From assembly GCA_035296325.1 (NCBI GenBank), contig DATHBD010000065.1, positions 1 to 23,687 on the forward strand: a stretch of DNA of 23,687 nt, in the 5' to 3' direction. A program made the translations under genes and the position numbers. This DNA is from DATHBD01 sp035296325 (GTDB lineage Bacteria; Actinomycetota; Actinomycetes; Mycobacteriales; Micromonosporaceae). How positions within the stretch are numbered: position 1 is the first letter of the stretch; each line of letters starts with the position of its first letter. The notes under the pieces were generated by a model, which did not search any database, had not been told where the DNA came from, and saw only the letters and a program-made list of their open reading frames with translations. Below are positions 12,677 through 20,700 of the stretch, piece by piece.

Positions 12677-13975
12677 TCAACCCCGGGTCCGCGCGCGCAG
12701 CGCCAGCCCGATCAGCGGCAGCGCGGCCGCCGCGGCCAGCAGCGTCAGCTCCCGGTACCCCAACCAGTCAACGATGACACCCGCGACCGCGCCGCCGGAC
12801 GCCGCCGCCAGGCCCATCACCACGTCGGAGAGGCCCTGCACCGCCGGGCGCACCGCGGCCGCGACCGACTCGGACAGCAGGGTCGACCCGGCGACCATCG
12901 TGCCGCACCAGCCCAGCCCGAGCAGCGCCAGGCCGACCGCGAGGCCGGCGGTGTGCGCCCCCGCGGTGCCGGCGACGACGCACGCGACGAGCAGGGTGAT
13001 CACCCCGCCGAGGATGACCCGGCGACGCCCGAGCACGTCGGAGAGCCAGCCGACGACCGGGGACAGGGCGTACATGCCGGCGATGTGGACGCTGAGGACG
13101 AGCCCCACGACGCGCAGCACCGAGGCGTGGCCGGTGGTGTGTGCGCTGATCTGCACCGGCGTCATCGACATGACGCTGACCATGATCAGGTGACCCAGCA
13201 CCACGGCGCTGATGCCGAGCACTGCCGCTGGACTCGCCCGGACCGCGGCCACCGCCTGCCGCCACGCACCGCCCCGTACGCCGACCGGGGCCTCGCCGAT
13301 CATCGTCGGCTCGGCCGCGACCACAGCGCCGTCCGCCACCGGCGGCACCAACAGGCGCCGCGCCGTCAGCAGCGGGTCGGGCCGCAGCAGGGCGAGCGCC
13401 GCCGCCGCCGCGAGCAGGAAGGCGAGCGCGCTGAGCAGAAACGCCCCGGCGTACTCCGGCAGGCGCCAGGCGGCGGGCAGCCGCTCGGCCACCGGTGCCA
13501 GATTCGGGCCGGCGACCGCGCCGACGGTGGTGGCCCACAGCACGACCGCCAGTTGCCTGCTGCGGCGATGCGGCTCGGCCAGGTCGACCGCGGCGTACCG
13601 CGCCTGCAGGCCCGCCGTGCTCCCGCCGCCGAAGAGCACCATGCCGGTGAAGAACAGCGGTACGTGCCAGGCGAGCACACCGGCCACCACGAGCGCGGCG
13701 CCCAGCGCGCCGACCAGGTACCCGAAGGCCAGCCCGGGCCGGCGACCCCGGGACCGCATGATGGCGGTTGCCGGAATCGCGACCATGGCGGCACCCACCA
13801 CGGCGGCGCTACCGGCCAGGCCGGAGGCGCGCACACCGGCCAACTCGGCCGCGAGGAGCGCGCCCACCGAGATGCCGACGGCCGCGCCCACCCCACCGAT
13901 GATCTGGGTTCCGATGAGCACGTGGATGGTGCGGCGTTGGATCGCCGGTACGCTACCGGCCAGCGACGCCACCAT
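12677..13975 (-). CDS. MFS transporter (drug/metabolite exporter type)
   Basis: About 432 residues with twelve likely membrane helices. ATG 13975 (or GTG 13978) is chosen; ribosome site is weak, and the stop of a tiny upstream frame overlaps it as TGATG. The first half has helices at TIHVLIGTQIIGGVGAAVG and SAAVVGAAMVAIPATAI, then the MFS loop MRSRGRRPGLAFGYLVGALG, the equivalent of the conserved G-x-x-x-D-R-x-G-R-R. The second half repeats it as SPVVGWLSDVLGRRRVILGG, with the full D-x-x-G-R-R-R motif. A central cytoplasmic loop (ADGAVVAAEPTMIGEAP) links the halves. The substrate cannot be told. No regulator is adjacent. Membership in the proton-driven exporter group is an inference from the motif set. 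Confidence 0.9.
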   Translation of the reverse strand: MVASLAGSVPAIQRRTIHVLIGTQIIGGVGAAVGISVGALLAAELAGVRASGLAGSAAVVGAAMVAIPATAIMRSRGRRPGLAFGYLVGALGAALVVAGVLAWHVPLFFTGMVLFGGGSTAGLQARYAAVDLAEPHRRSRQLAVVLWATTVGAVAGPNLAPVAERLPAAWRLPEYAGAFLLSALAFLLAAAAALALLRPDPLLTARRLLVPPVADGAVVAAEPTMIGEAPVGVRGGAWRQAVAAVRASPAAVLGISAVVLGHLIMVSVMSMTPVQISAHTTGHASVLRVVGLVLSVHIAGMYALSPVVGWLSDVLGRRRVILGGVITLLVACVVAGTAGAHTAGLAVGLALLGLGWCGTMVAGSTLLSESVAAAVRPAVQGLSDVVMGLAAASGGAVAGVIVDWLGYRELTLLAAAAALPLIGLALRARTRG

Positions 13976-14016
13976 CACCGGCCCAGGTCGCGCGGGGAAA
14001 AGCGACGGTCGTCCAT
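13975..14016 (-). other. Candidate 13-codon upstream ORF before the MFS gene
   Basis: ATG 14016, coding MDDRRFSPRDLGR, with its TGA overlapping the MFS start as TGATG. It could couple translation to the MFS gene, or simply be chance. No ribosome site of note precedes it. Confidence 0.2.
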
Positions 14017-14064
14017 GACGAACAGTGTGCCCGCCCGATCGGTGCGAACCCCGCGGGACCGGCG

Positions 14065-14095
14065 GGTCACCGGAGTCCCACGGGGTTCGGTGACC
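14065..14095 (-). terminator. Hairpin after the lipoprotein gene
   Basis: GGTCACCG (14065-14072) and CGGTGACC (14088-14095) pair over a 15-base loop directly after the lipoprotein stop codon (14098-14100) on the minus strand. No T-run. Probable terminator between the lipoprotein gene and the MFS gene. Confidence 0.45.
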
Positions 14096-14097
14096 GG

Positions 14098-14901
14098 CTA
14101 GCCCTGGAAGAGCTGGTACATGGCGGCGGGAGCTTCCTTGATCGTGTTCGCCGGTGGCTTCGCCAGATTCGCCGGACTGCCGTACCCGGAGAACGTGGTC
14201 ACGTAGTCGGCTGCCTTCGACTGGCCGTGGGCCGGCACCGTGAACGCCAAAGTGCCCAGCCGGCCCTGCTCATCGAGGGTCGCCTTGAACGGGAGGCTCT
14301 TCGCCGGCGCTCCGATCGCCGCGACGTCGGCGGAGCTCTGATCGACCATGTCCACGGCCCGGGTCAGGTCGAACGTGCCGCTGTACTGACCGGGACCGGA
14401 CTTCTCCGCGGTCACGATCGCCTTGGCGAACTGGCCGGCGCCGGCGGGATCGGTCAGTTTGTCCACGCCGAGGTCGGGAATCGACGCCACTTTGGTCGCG
14501 TCCATGTGCGCCCAGGTGTCGCCGTTCACGCCGGGGATGCCGGTGAAGCGCGCATACCGGTCGTTGCCGATCAGCAGCAGCTCGATCTTGATGGGGTTAC
14601 CTTCGACGACACCGGCCTGGGCGACGGAGGCGTTCTTCGCGACCGGTTCGACCGTCGCGGTGCCGGTGGCGGCGTCGTCGCCGGTCGTCTTGGTGGTCAC
14701 CTGGTAGGTCGTCGTCGTCAGGGCCCGGACCGACGCGGCCAGCTCGGCGGTCGGGTCCGCGGTCGGGGAGGGCGTGGGCGACGCCGGTGCCGGCGAGGAG
14801 GCCGACGGCGAGGCGGTGTCCGCGCCGTTTCCGCATCCGGTGAGCGAACCTCCGGCGGCCGCCGTGAGCGCTACCAACACCACTGCCCTGCGAATTCTCA
14901 T
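14098..14901 (-). CDS. LppX/LprAFG-like lipoprotein
   Basis: 267 residues; ATG 14901 follows a GAGGGGGG ribosome site. Residues 1-22 are a lipoprotein signal peptide (MRIRRAVVLVALTAAAGG) ending in the lipobox LTGC, so Cys-23 is probably acylated and the protein sits on the outer face of the membrane. Residues 28-52 are a flexible Ser/Pro/Thr/Ala linker. The rest has the features of the LppX_LprAFG/LolA-like fold: VRALTTTTYQVTTKT, IKIELLLIGNDRYARF, GDTWAHMD and a closing FTVPAHGQSKAADYVTTFSGYG. Relatives in mycobacteria carry lipids or glycolipids across the envelope; whether this one does is not shown. It is flanked by a hairpin on one side and by udgX on the other. Its expression is likely separate from both. 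Confidence 0.82.
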   Translation of the reverse strand: MRIRRAVVLVALTAAAGGSLTGCGNGADTASPSASSPAPASPTPSPTADPTAELAASVRALTTTTYQVTTKTTGDDAATGTATVEPVAKNASVAQAGVVEGNPIKIELLLIGNDRYARFTGIPGVNGDTWAHMDATKVASIPDLGVDKLTDPAGAGQFAKAIVTAEKSGPGQYSGTFDLTRAVDMVDQSSADVAAIGAPAKSLPFKATLDEQGRLGTLAFTVPAHGQSKAADYVTTFSGYGSPANLAKPPANTIKEAPAAMYQLFQG

Positions 14902-15004
14902 GACGCCCCCCTCGTTGATGTGCGCGCGACGCGCACGACGGGAGCACCTTAGCCGGCAACCCAGCGCCGCGGTGACCCGCGGGCGGACCCAGAGGGTTTA
15001 CTAC

Positions 15005-15670
15005 TCAACCGGTGAGCGCGCCGGCCACCACCTTCAGGTCGGCCACCAGCCCGGCATAGGCGCCCTCCCGGTCGTCGGCGCGCAGCACCGCCGACGGGTG
15101 GATGGTTGCCAGCGCCTGGATCTCGTTGACGGGGAAGTCCTGCGGCCGCTGCGCGGACGCCGGCCACGGCATCAGCTCGCCGCGCGAGCGGGTCACCCGG
15201 AACGACGGACCGAGCAGCGCCTTCGCCGCGGTGGCGCCGAGCACGACCACGATTTCCGGCTGCAACCTCGCGAATTCGGCCACCAGCCACGGGCGGCACG
15301 CGGTGATGTGGGCGGGGCCGGGGGTCTGGTGGATGCGCCGCCTGCCACGCACCTCGAACCGGAAGTGCTTGACGGTGTTGGTCAGGTAGACGATGGCGGG
15401 GTCGATGCCGGCGTCGCCGACCGCCTTGCGCAGCAGGTGGCCGGCCGGCCCGACGAACGGCAGGCCCTGCTGGTCCTCGACATCACCGGGCTGCTCGCCG
15501 ACCAGGACCACGCGGGCGTCCGGCTTGCCGCGGCCGAACACCACCTGGGTGGCGTCGGCATACAGCTCGCAACCCCGGCAGCCCGGTGCCGCCGCCTTCA
15601 ACTCGTCCAGGCTGTGCGCGTCGGTCGGGACGAATGCTTGCGCGCCGGGCGCGGTCTCGGGCGTGGCCAT
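15005..15670 (-). CDS. udgX: UdgX-type uracil-DNA glycosylase
   Basis: 221 residues. UdgX enzymes excise uracil from DNA and stay covalently attached to the abasic site. Seen: CRGC (31-34) and Cys-125 as iron-sulphur ligands, motif A LVGEQPGDVEDQQGLPFVG (57-74), and the diagnostic extra loop with RGRRRIHQTP (108-117), where His-114 is the position known to form the covalent bond. The C-terminal helix end is ATIHPSAVLRA (188-198), the motif B equivalent. The classical V-K-C cysteine reads V-K-H (His-102), so the fourth cluster ligand is probably His. The start ATG 15670 is the only plausible one, and no strong ribosome site is seen. It lies 39 bp downstream of the MocR gene on the same strand, so the two may be co-transcribed. 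Confidence 0.92.
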   Translation of the reverse strand: MATPETAPGAQAFVPTDAHSLDELKAAAPGCRGCELYADATQVVFGRGKPDARVVLVGEQPGDVEDQQGLPFVGPAGHLLRKAVGDAGIDPAIVYLTNTVKHFRFEVRGRRRIHQTPGPAHITACRPWLVAEFARLQPEIVVVLGATAAKALLGPSFRVTRSRGELMPWPASAQRPQDFPVNEIQALATIHPSAVLRADDREGAYAGLVADLKVVAGALTG

Positions 15671-15709
15671 GCGCCCCTCCTACCCCGATTGGCGTCGACT
15701 TCACGCAGG

Positions 15710-17047
15710 CTAGGCAGATCGGCGCCGGCCGGTCGTGGGCGCCGCGGTGACCCGACGGACGGCGTCGGCGAGCGGCTCGATGTCCCCGGTCCGCAGCGGC
15801 GCGACGGTGATCCGGATGCCCGGACCGGCGGCGATGCGGTACAGGGCGCCCGGAGCCACGGCGTAGCCGGCGTCGCGGAGCCCGGCGGTCGCGGCCGTCT
15901 CGTCCGCCACCGGCACCCACACGTTGATGCCTGTCATGCCGTGCGTCGGCACGCCGCGGGCGGCGAGTGCGTCGCGCAGCAGCGTACGGCGCTCGATGTA
16001 CACCCCCTTCGCGTGCTCCACCAGGTCGTCGACCGCCGGGTCGGTCCACAGCGCCAGCACCAGCCGTTGCAGGATGGTCGACACCCACCCGGCACCGAGG
16101 CCCATCCGCCCGTCGACCCGCGCCACCGTGGTCGGGTCGCCGGCCAGGACCGCGAGCCGCAGATCCGGCCCGTACGGCTTGGAGACCGAGCGGACAAAGG
16201 CCCACCGTTCGGTCGCGCCGGCCAACCGGTGCAGGCCGTCCGGTGCCAACTCCGCGGCGTGGTCGTCCTCTACGACGAGGAGCTGCGGGTACGGCGTGAG
16301 CAGCCGCCGCAGCGCGCGGGCGCGGCCGGCGCCGAGTGCCGCACCGGTGGGATTCTGCGCCCGGCTGGTCACCACCACCGCGTCCACCGATGCGGCGAGC
16401 GCGGCCCGCAGCCCGTCCTCGGTGGGGCCCTCGTCGTCCACCGGCATGCTCACCGGTGTAAGGCCCAGGGCGGCCACGAGGTCGAGCAGATTTGCCCAGC
16501 CGGGATCCTCGACGGCGACCCGGTCGCCCGGGCGCAGATTGGCGCTCAGCACGCGTTCGATGCCATCGAGCGCCCCGCCGGTGATGCTGACGTGATCGGC
16601 CGGCACACCGTCGGCCGCGAGCCGCCGCTGTGCCGCCTCGACCAGTGCCGGCAGGGGACCGCCGTCGTCGTAGTTGACGACGCTCGTGTCGGCGGCGATC
16701 TGCCGCAGTGCCCGGCCGAGATCCGGGAGCAGGTCCGGGTCGGGGGCGCCGACGGAGAGGTTGAGAACGCCCGGGGCAGCGGGCAGACGGCGGCTCTGGC
16801 GCATGCCGAGGGCGGGGCGGGCGCGGACCCGGGTGCCACCCCGGCCGGCAGTCTCGACCAGCCCGCGTTCGCGCAACTGGCGGTACGCGGCGGCGACCGT
16901 GCCTGGGCTGACGGCCAGCTCGGCGGCGAGGGTGCGGACCGGCGGCAGCGCCGCACCCGCGGCCAGGTCGCCCGAGCGCATGCACTCCTCGACGCTCGCC
17001 GAAATGGCGGCTGACGTCGTTCCGGTCACCTGATAATGTACTGGCAC
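15710..17047 (-). CDS. MocR-family transcriptional regulator (GntR winged helix + aminotransferase fold)
   Basis: 445 residues starting GTG 17047 (VPVHYQVTG). Residues 10-75 are a GntR-type winged helix (LPPVRTLAAELAVSPGTVAAA, then YRQLRERGLVETAGRGG). Residues 93-435 have the fold-type-I aminotransferase shape: VSITGGALDGIERVL, the NPTG motif (232-236), VVEDDHAAEL with Asp-261, and the PLP lysine Lys-290 in SVSKPYGPDLRLAVL. MocR proteins bind PLP and control vitamin-B6 or amino-compound genes, commonly a divergent one. Here the partner is a pyridoxamine-phosphate-oxidase-like gene across 38 bp. The mRNA is probably leaderless: a TATAGT box lies 6 nt before the start codon, and no ribosome site is seen. 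Symbols such as pdxR are possible but not claimed. Confidence 0.92.
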   Translation of the reverse strand: MPVHYQVTGTTSAAISASVEECMRSGDLAAGAALPPVRTLAAELAVSPGTVAAAYRQLRERGLVETAGRGGTRVRARPALGMRQSRRLPAAPGVLNLSVGAPDPDLLPDLGRALRQIAADTSVVNYDDGGPLPALVEAAQRRLAADGVPADHVSITGGALDGIERVLSANLRPGDRVAVEDPGWANLLDLVAALGLTPVSMPVDDEGPTEDGLRAALAASVDAVVVTSRAQNPTGAALGAGRARALRRLLTPYPQLLVVEDDHAAELAPDGLHRLAGATERWAFVRSVSKPYGPDLRLAVLAGDPTTVARVDGRMGLGAGWVSTILQRLVLALWTDPAVDDLVEHAKGVYIERRTLLRDALAARGVPTHGMTGINVWVPVADETAATAGLRDAGYAVAPGALYRIAAGPGIRITVAPLRTGDIEPLADAVRRVTAAPTTGRRRSA

Positions 17048-17053
17048 ATACGC

Positions 17054-17069
17054 ACTATAGTACTAGTAC
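17054..17069. promoter_or_regulatory. Shared symmetrical -10 element and MocR operator
   Basis: ACTATAGT (17054-17061) is its own reverse complement, so TATAGT stands as a -10 box on both strands. Overlapping it is a tandem repeat TAGTAC-TAGTAC (17058-17069), a likely MocR site, since these regulators bind direct repeats. Predicted minus-strand start is at or next to the MocR GTG; plus-strand start is near 17068 with an 18-nt leader. Confidence 0.55.
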
Positions 17070-17085
17070 AAAGGATGGACAAGGA

Positions 17086-17724
17086 ATGACGGAGACGTAC
17101 CTCCCGACGGCCCGGACAACCCCCAGCCGGCTCCGGAGCCGAGCCGCCTACGACCGGGATCTTGTGCATGCCGTCCTCGACGAGGCGTACCTCTGCCACC
17201 TGTCCTTTGTCGTCGACGACGAGCCGCGCATCCTGCCCACGCTGCACGTCCGCATCGACGAGACGCTCTATCTGCACGGCTCCACGGGCAGCCGGCCGAT
17301 GCTGGCGGCCCGCGGGGGCGAGGTGCCGGTCTGTGTCGCCGTGACGCTCCTGGATGGGCTGGTGCTGGCTCGCTCGCAGTTCCACCACAGCGCCAACTAC
17401 CGGTCGGTGGTGGTGCATGGGTCCGCGTCGCTGGTGACCGACCCGCAGGTCAAGGGCCAGGTGCTTGCCGCGCTGGTGGACAAGGTGGCGGCCGGGCGTG
17501 CCGCGGACAGCCGGCCAGCAAATGGTCGGGAGATGGCGGAAACCGCCGTACTGGCCCTGCCGCTGCGGGAGGTGTCGGCGAAGCTGCGTGGGCACGGCGC
17601 GGTCGACGACCCGGCGGACGAGGCGCTGCCGTACTGGGCCGGCGTGGTCCCGCTCCGGCTGGTGGCCGGCCCCGCCCAGCCGGAGCCCGGCGTGACCGTG
17701 CCGCTGCCGGCCTACCTGCGCTGA
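17086..17724 (+). CDS. Pyridoxamine 5'-phosphate oxidase-like (FMN-binding split barrel) protein
   Basis: 212 residues; ATG 17086, with AAGGA both directly before it and 11 nt upstream. It is of the putative-PNPOx class: RAAYDRDLVHAVLDEAYLCH at the N-terminus, then the barrel strands LSFVVDDEPRILPTLH, LYLHGSTGSRPML, VCVAVTLLDGLVLARS and YRSVVVHGSASLV. The S-x-x-x-H/N-Y-R-S-V-V segment is the usual FMN-site block in this group. Function is probably an FMN- or F420-dependent oxidoreductase; direct evidence for vitamin-B6 oxidation is lacking. The divergent MocR regulator, itself a PLP-binding type, supports a B6 link. A second half (VKGQVLAALVDKVAAGRAAD) has the C-terminal helix typical of the larger pyridox_ox_2 members. 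Confidence 0.88.
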   Translation: MTETYLPTARTTPSRLRSRAAYDRDLVHAVLDEAYLCHLSFVVDDEPRILPTLHVRIDETLYLHGSTGSRPMLAARGGEVPVCVAVTLLDGLVLARSQFHHSANYRSVVVHGSASLVTDPQVKGQVLAALVDKVAAGRAADSRPANGREMAETAVLALPLREVSAKLRGHGAVDDPADEALPYWAGVVPLRLVAGPAQPEPGVTVPLPAYLR

Positions 17725-17737
17725 TCCCGTCGTCGGG

Positions 17738-17755
17738 CACCGGCACGGACCGGTG
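17738..17755 (+). terminator. Short hairpin between the PNPOx-like gene and lhr
   Basis: CACCGG (17738-17743) and CCGGTG (17750-17755) pair over a 6-base loop, 13 nt after the PNPOx-like stop. No T-run. May be an attenuator or terminator; lhr starts 31 nt beyond. Confidence 0.3.
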
Positions 17756-17786
17756 ATCTGTCGTACCGAGGGTGCAGGATTGCAGG

Positions 17787-20700
17787 ATGAGACCGGACGC
17801 CGACCCGACCAGCCGCTTCGGGGTGAGCACCCGGGCCTGGTTCCGGGCCGCGTTCGCCGCGCCCACCCCGGCGCAGGCCGGCGCCTGGCAGGCGATCAGC
17901 GCGGGCCGGCACGCCCTGGTCGTGGCGCCAACCGGCTCGGGCAAGACCCTCGCCGCGTTCCTGTGGTCCCTCGATCGGCTGGCGACCGCCGGGTCACCGG
18001 CCGACCCGGCACGGCGGTGCCGGGTCCTGTACGTGAGCCCGCTCAAGGCCCTGGCCGTCGATGTGGAGCGCAACCTGCGCACACCCCTGGCCGGGATGCG
18101 GCAGGCAGCCGCGCGCCTGGCCGAGCCGATGCCGGACATCACCGTCGGCATGCGGACCGGCGACACCCCGGCCGATGAGCGTCGCGCCTTCAGCCGCACG
18201 CCGCCGGACATTCTGATCACCACCCCGGAGTCGCTGTTCCTGCTGCTCACCTCGGCGGCGCGGGAGTCCCTCCGCGGCGTCGAGACGGTGATCATCGACG
18301 AGGTGCACGCCGTGTGTGCCACCAAGCGGGGCGCGCACCTGGCGTTGTCCCTGGAGCGCCTAGACGCGCTGCTCGACCGCCCAGCGCAGCGGGTCGGGCT
18401 CTCCGCCACGGTGCGGCCGATCGACGAAACCGCCCGCTTCCTCGGCGGTGCCGCGGCGGTGGAGGTGGTGCAGCCGCCCAGCACCAAGACCATCGAGGTG
18501 TCGGTGCAGGTCCCGGTGGAGGACATGACGCGCCTGGACGAGGTCCGTGAGGGCGACGACGACGAGGGCCCGCGCCGGGCATCGATCTGGCCCGCGGTCG
18601 AGGAGCGCGTGCTCGACCTCATCGAGGCGCACCGCTCGACCATCGTGTTCACCAACTCGCGCCGCGGCGCCGAGCGCCTGTGCGCACGCCTCAACGAGCT
18701 GGCCGAGGCGCGCCGGGCCCCCGCCGCACCGGCGGAGCCGGAGCAGCCCGGCCGGCGCCGCCCACCGGCCGAGATCATGGCCCAGTCCCAGGAGTTCTCC
18801 GGCGCGGCACCGGTGATCGCGCGGGCGCACCACGGCAGCGTCTCCCGGGAGGAGCGCAAGCACATCGAGGAGGCGCTCAAGTCCGGCCAGCTCCCCGCCG
18901 TGGTCGCCACGTCCAGCCTGGAGCTCGGCATCGACATGGGCGCGGTCGACCTGGTCGTGCAGATCGAGGCACCGCCCAGCGTCGCGTCCGGCCTGCAGCG
19001 GATCGGCCGGGCCGGGCACCAGGTCGGGGCGGTGTCCCGCGGCGTGGTCTTTCCGAAGCACCGCGGCGACCTGGTGTCCTGCGCCGTGGTCGCGGAGCGG
19101 ATGCGCGACGGCGGGATCGAGGAGCTGCGTTACCCGCGCAACCCGCTCGACGTGCTGGCCCAGCAGGTGGTGGCGATGGTCGCGCTGGACGCCTGGCAGG
19201 TGGACGACGTGGCGGCGCTGGTCCGCCGCGCCGCGCCATACGCCGAGCTGCCGGATTCCGCGCTGCACGCCGTGCTGGACATGCTGGCCGGGCGTTACCC
19301 GTCCACCGCCTTCGCGGAGCTGCGCCCCCGCCTGGTGTGGGACCGGGCCGCGGACACCCTCACCGGCCGGCCGGGTGCGCAGCGGCTCGCCGTGACCAGC
19401 GGCGGCACCATCCCCGACCGCGGCCTCTTCGGCGTGTTCCTCGCCGGCGCGGACAGTGGCAAGCGGGTCGGTGAGCTGGACGAGGAGATGGTGTACGAGT
19501 CGCGCGTCGGCGACACCTTCCTGCTCGGCTCCACCTGCTGGCGGATCGAGGACATCACGCCGGACCGGGTGCTGGTGTCCCCCGCCCCCGGTGCGCCGGC
19601 CCGGATGCCGTTCTGGAAGGGCGACGCGCCCGGCCGCCCGGTCGAGCTCGGCCGGGCGATCGGCGCCCGGCTGCGCGAGCTGACCCGGGCCGGCGACGAG
19701 GTCGGCCGGGGCCGGTTGGTCGCCAGCGGCCTGGACGACTGGGCGGCGGACAATCTCCTGGCCTACCTGCGTGACCAGCGCGAGGCCACCCGCCACCTGC
19801 CCGATGACCGGACGATCCTGGTCGAACGCTTCCGCGATGAGCTCGGCGACTGGCGCCTGGCCGTGCACTGTGTCCTCGGCGCGCGGGTCAACGCACCGTG
19901 GGCGCTGGCGATCGGCCGGCGGTTAACCGAGCGGTACGGCGTCGACGGCCAGGTGCTGCCCAGCGACGACGGGATCGTGGTGCGCCTGCCCGACGTCGTG
20001 GAAGAGCCCCCCGGCGCGGACCTGGTGGCGTTTGAGCCGGATGAGATCGCGGCGATCGTCGAAGAGACCGTGGGCACGTCGGCGATGTTCGCGGCCCGGT
20101 TCCGGGAGTGCGCGGCGCGGGCGCTGCTGCTCCCCCGGCGCGACCCGCGCCGCCGCCAACCGCTGTGGCAGCAGCGCCAGCGCTCGGCCCAGCTCCTCGA
20201 TGTGGCCCGCGAGTTCGCCGACTTCCCGGTCACCCTGGAGGCGGCCCGGGAGTGCCTGCAGGACATCTTCGACGTGCCGGGCCTGGTGGGCGTCATGCGC
20301 GAGGTGGCGGCCCGGAAGATGAAGCTGGTCGAGGTGGAGACCCCGGCACCGTCGCCGTTCGCCCGATCACTGCTCTTCGGCTATGTCGGCGCCTTTCTCT
20401 ACGGCGACGACACCCCGCTCGCCGAGCGCCGGGCCGCCGCGCTGTCGCTGGACCCGACGCTGCTGGCGGAGTTGCTCGGCCGGGTGGAGCTGCGCGAGCT
20501 GCTCGACCCGGCGGTGGTCCTCGACACCGAGCGGCGGCTGCAGTGGCTCACCGAGGAGCGCAACCCACGCGACGTGGAGGACATGGCCGAGATGCTCCGG
20601 CTGCTGGGGGACCTTTCCGAGGCGGAGGCCTCGCAGCGCGGTGCCGACCCGGCCTGGCTGCACGATCTGGCCGCCGCGCGACGGGCGATCGGCGTGCGGA

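Noticed and set aside
11990..14101. 703-codon plus-strand frame opposite recA, DUF3046 and the MFS gene
   Set aside because: It spans three well-identified minus-strand genes, and its composition is that of antisense.
14227..14952. Gly/Arg-rich 241-codon plus-strand frame opposite the lipoprotein gene
   Set aside because: Antisense; the minus strand has signal peptide, lipobox and ribosome site.
14774..17014. 746-codon plus-strand frame opposite udgX and MocR
   Set aside because: Antisense of two confident genes; no domain.
18360..19868. Long minus-strand frame inside lhr, and similar ones up to 22430
   Set aside because: Antisense frames of a 4.5-kb GC-rich gene, with the helicase motifs on the plus strand.
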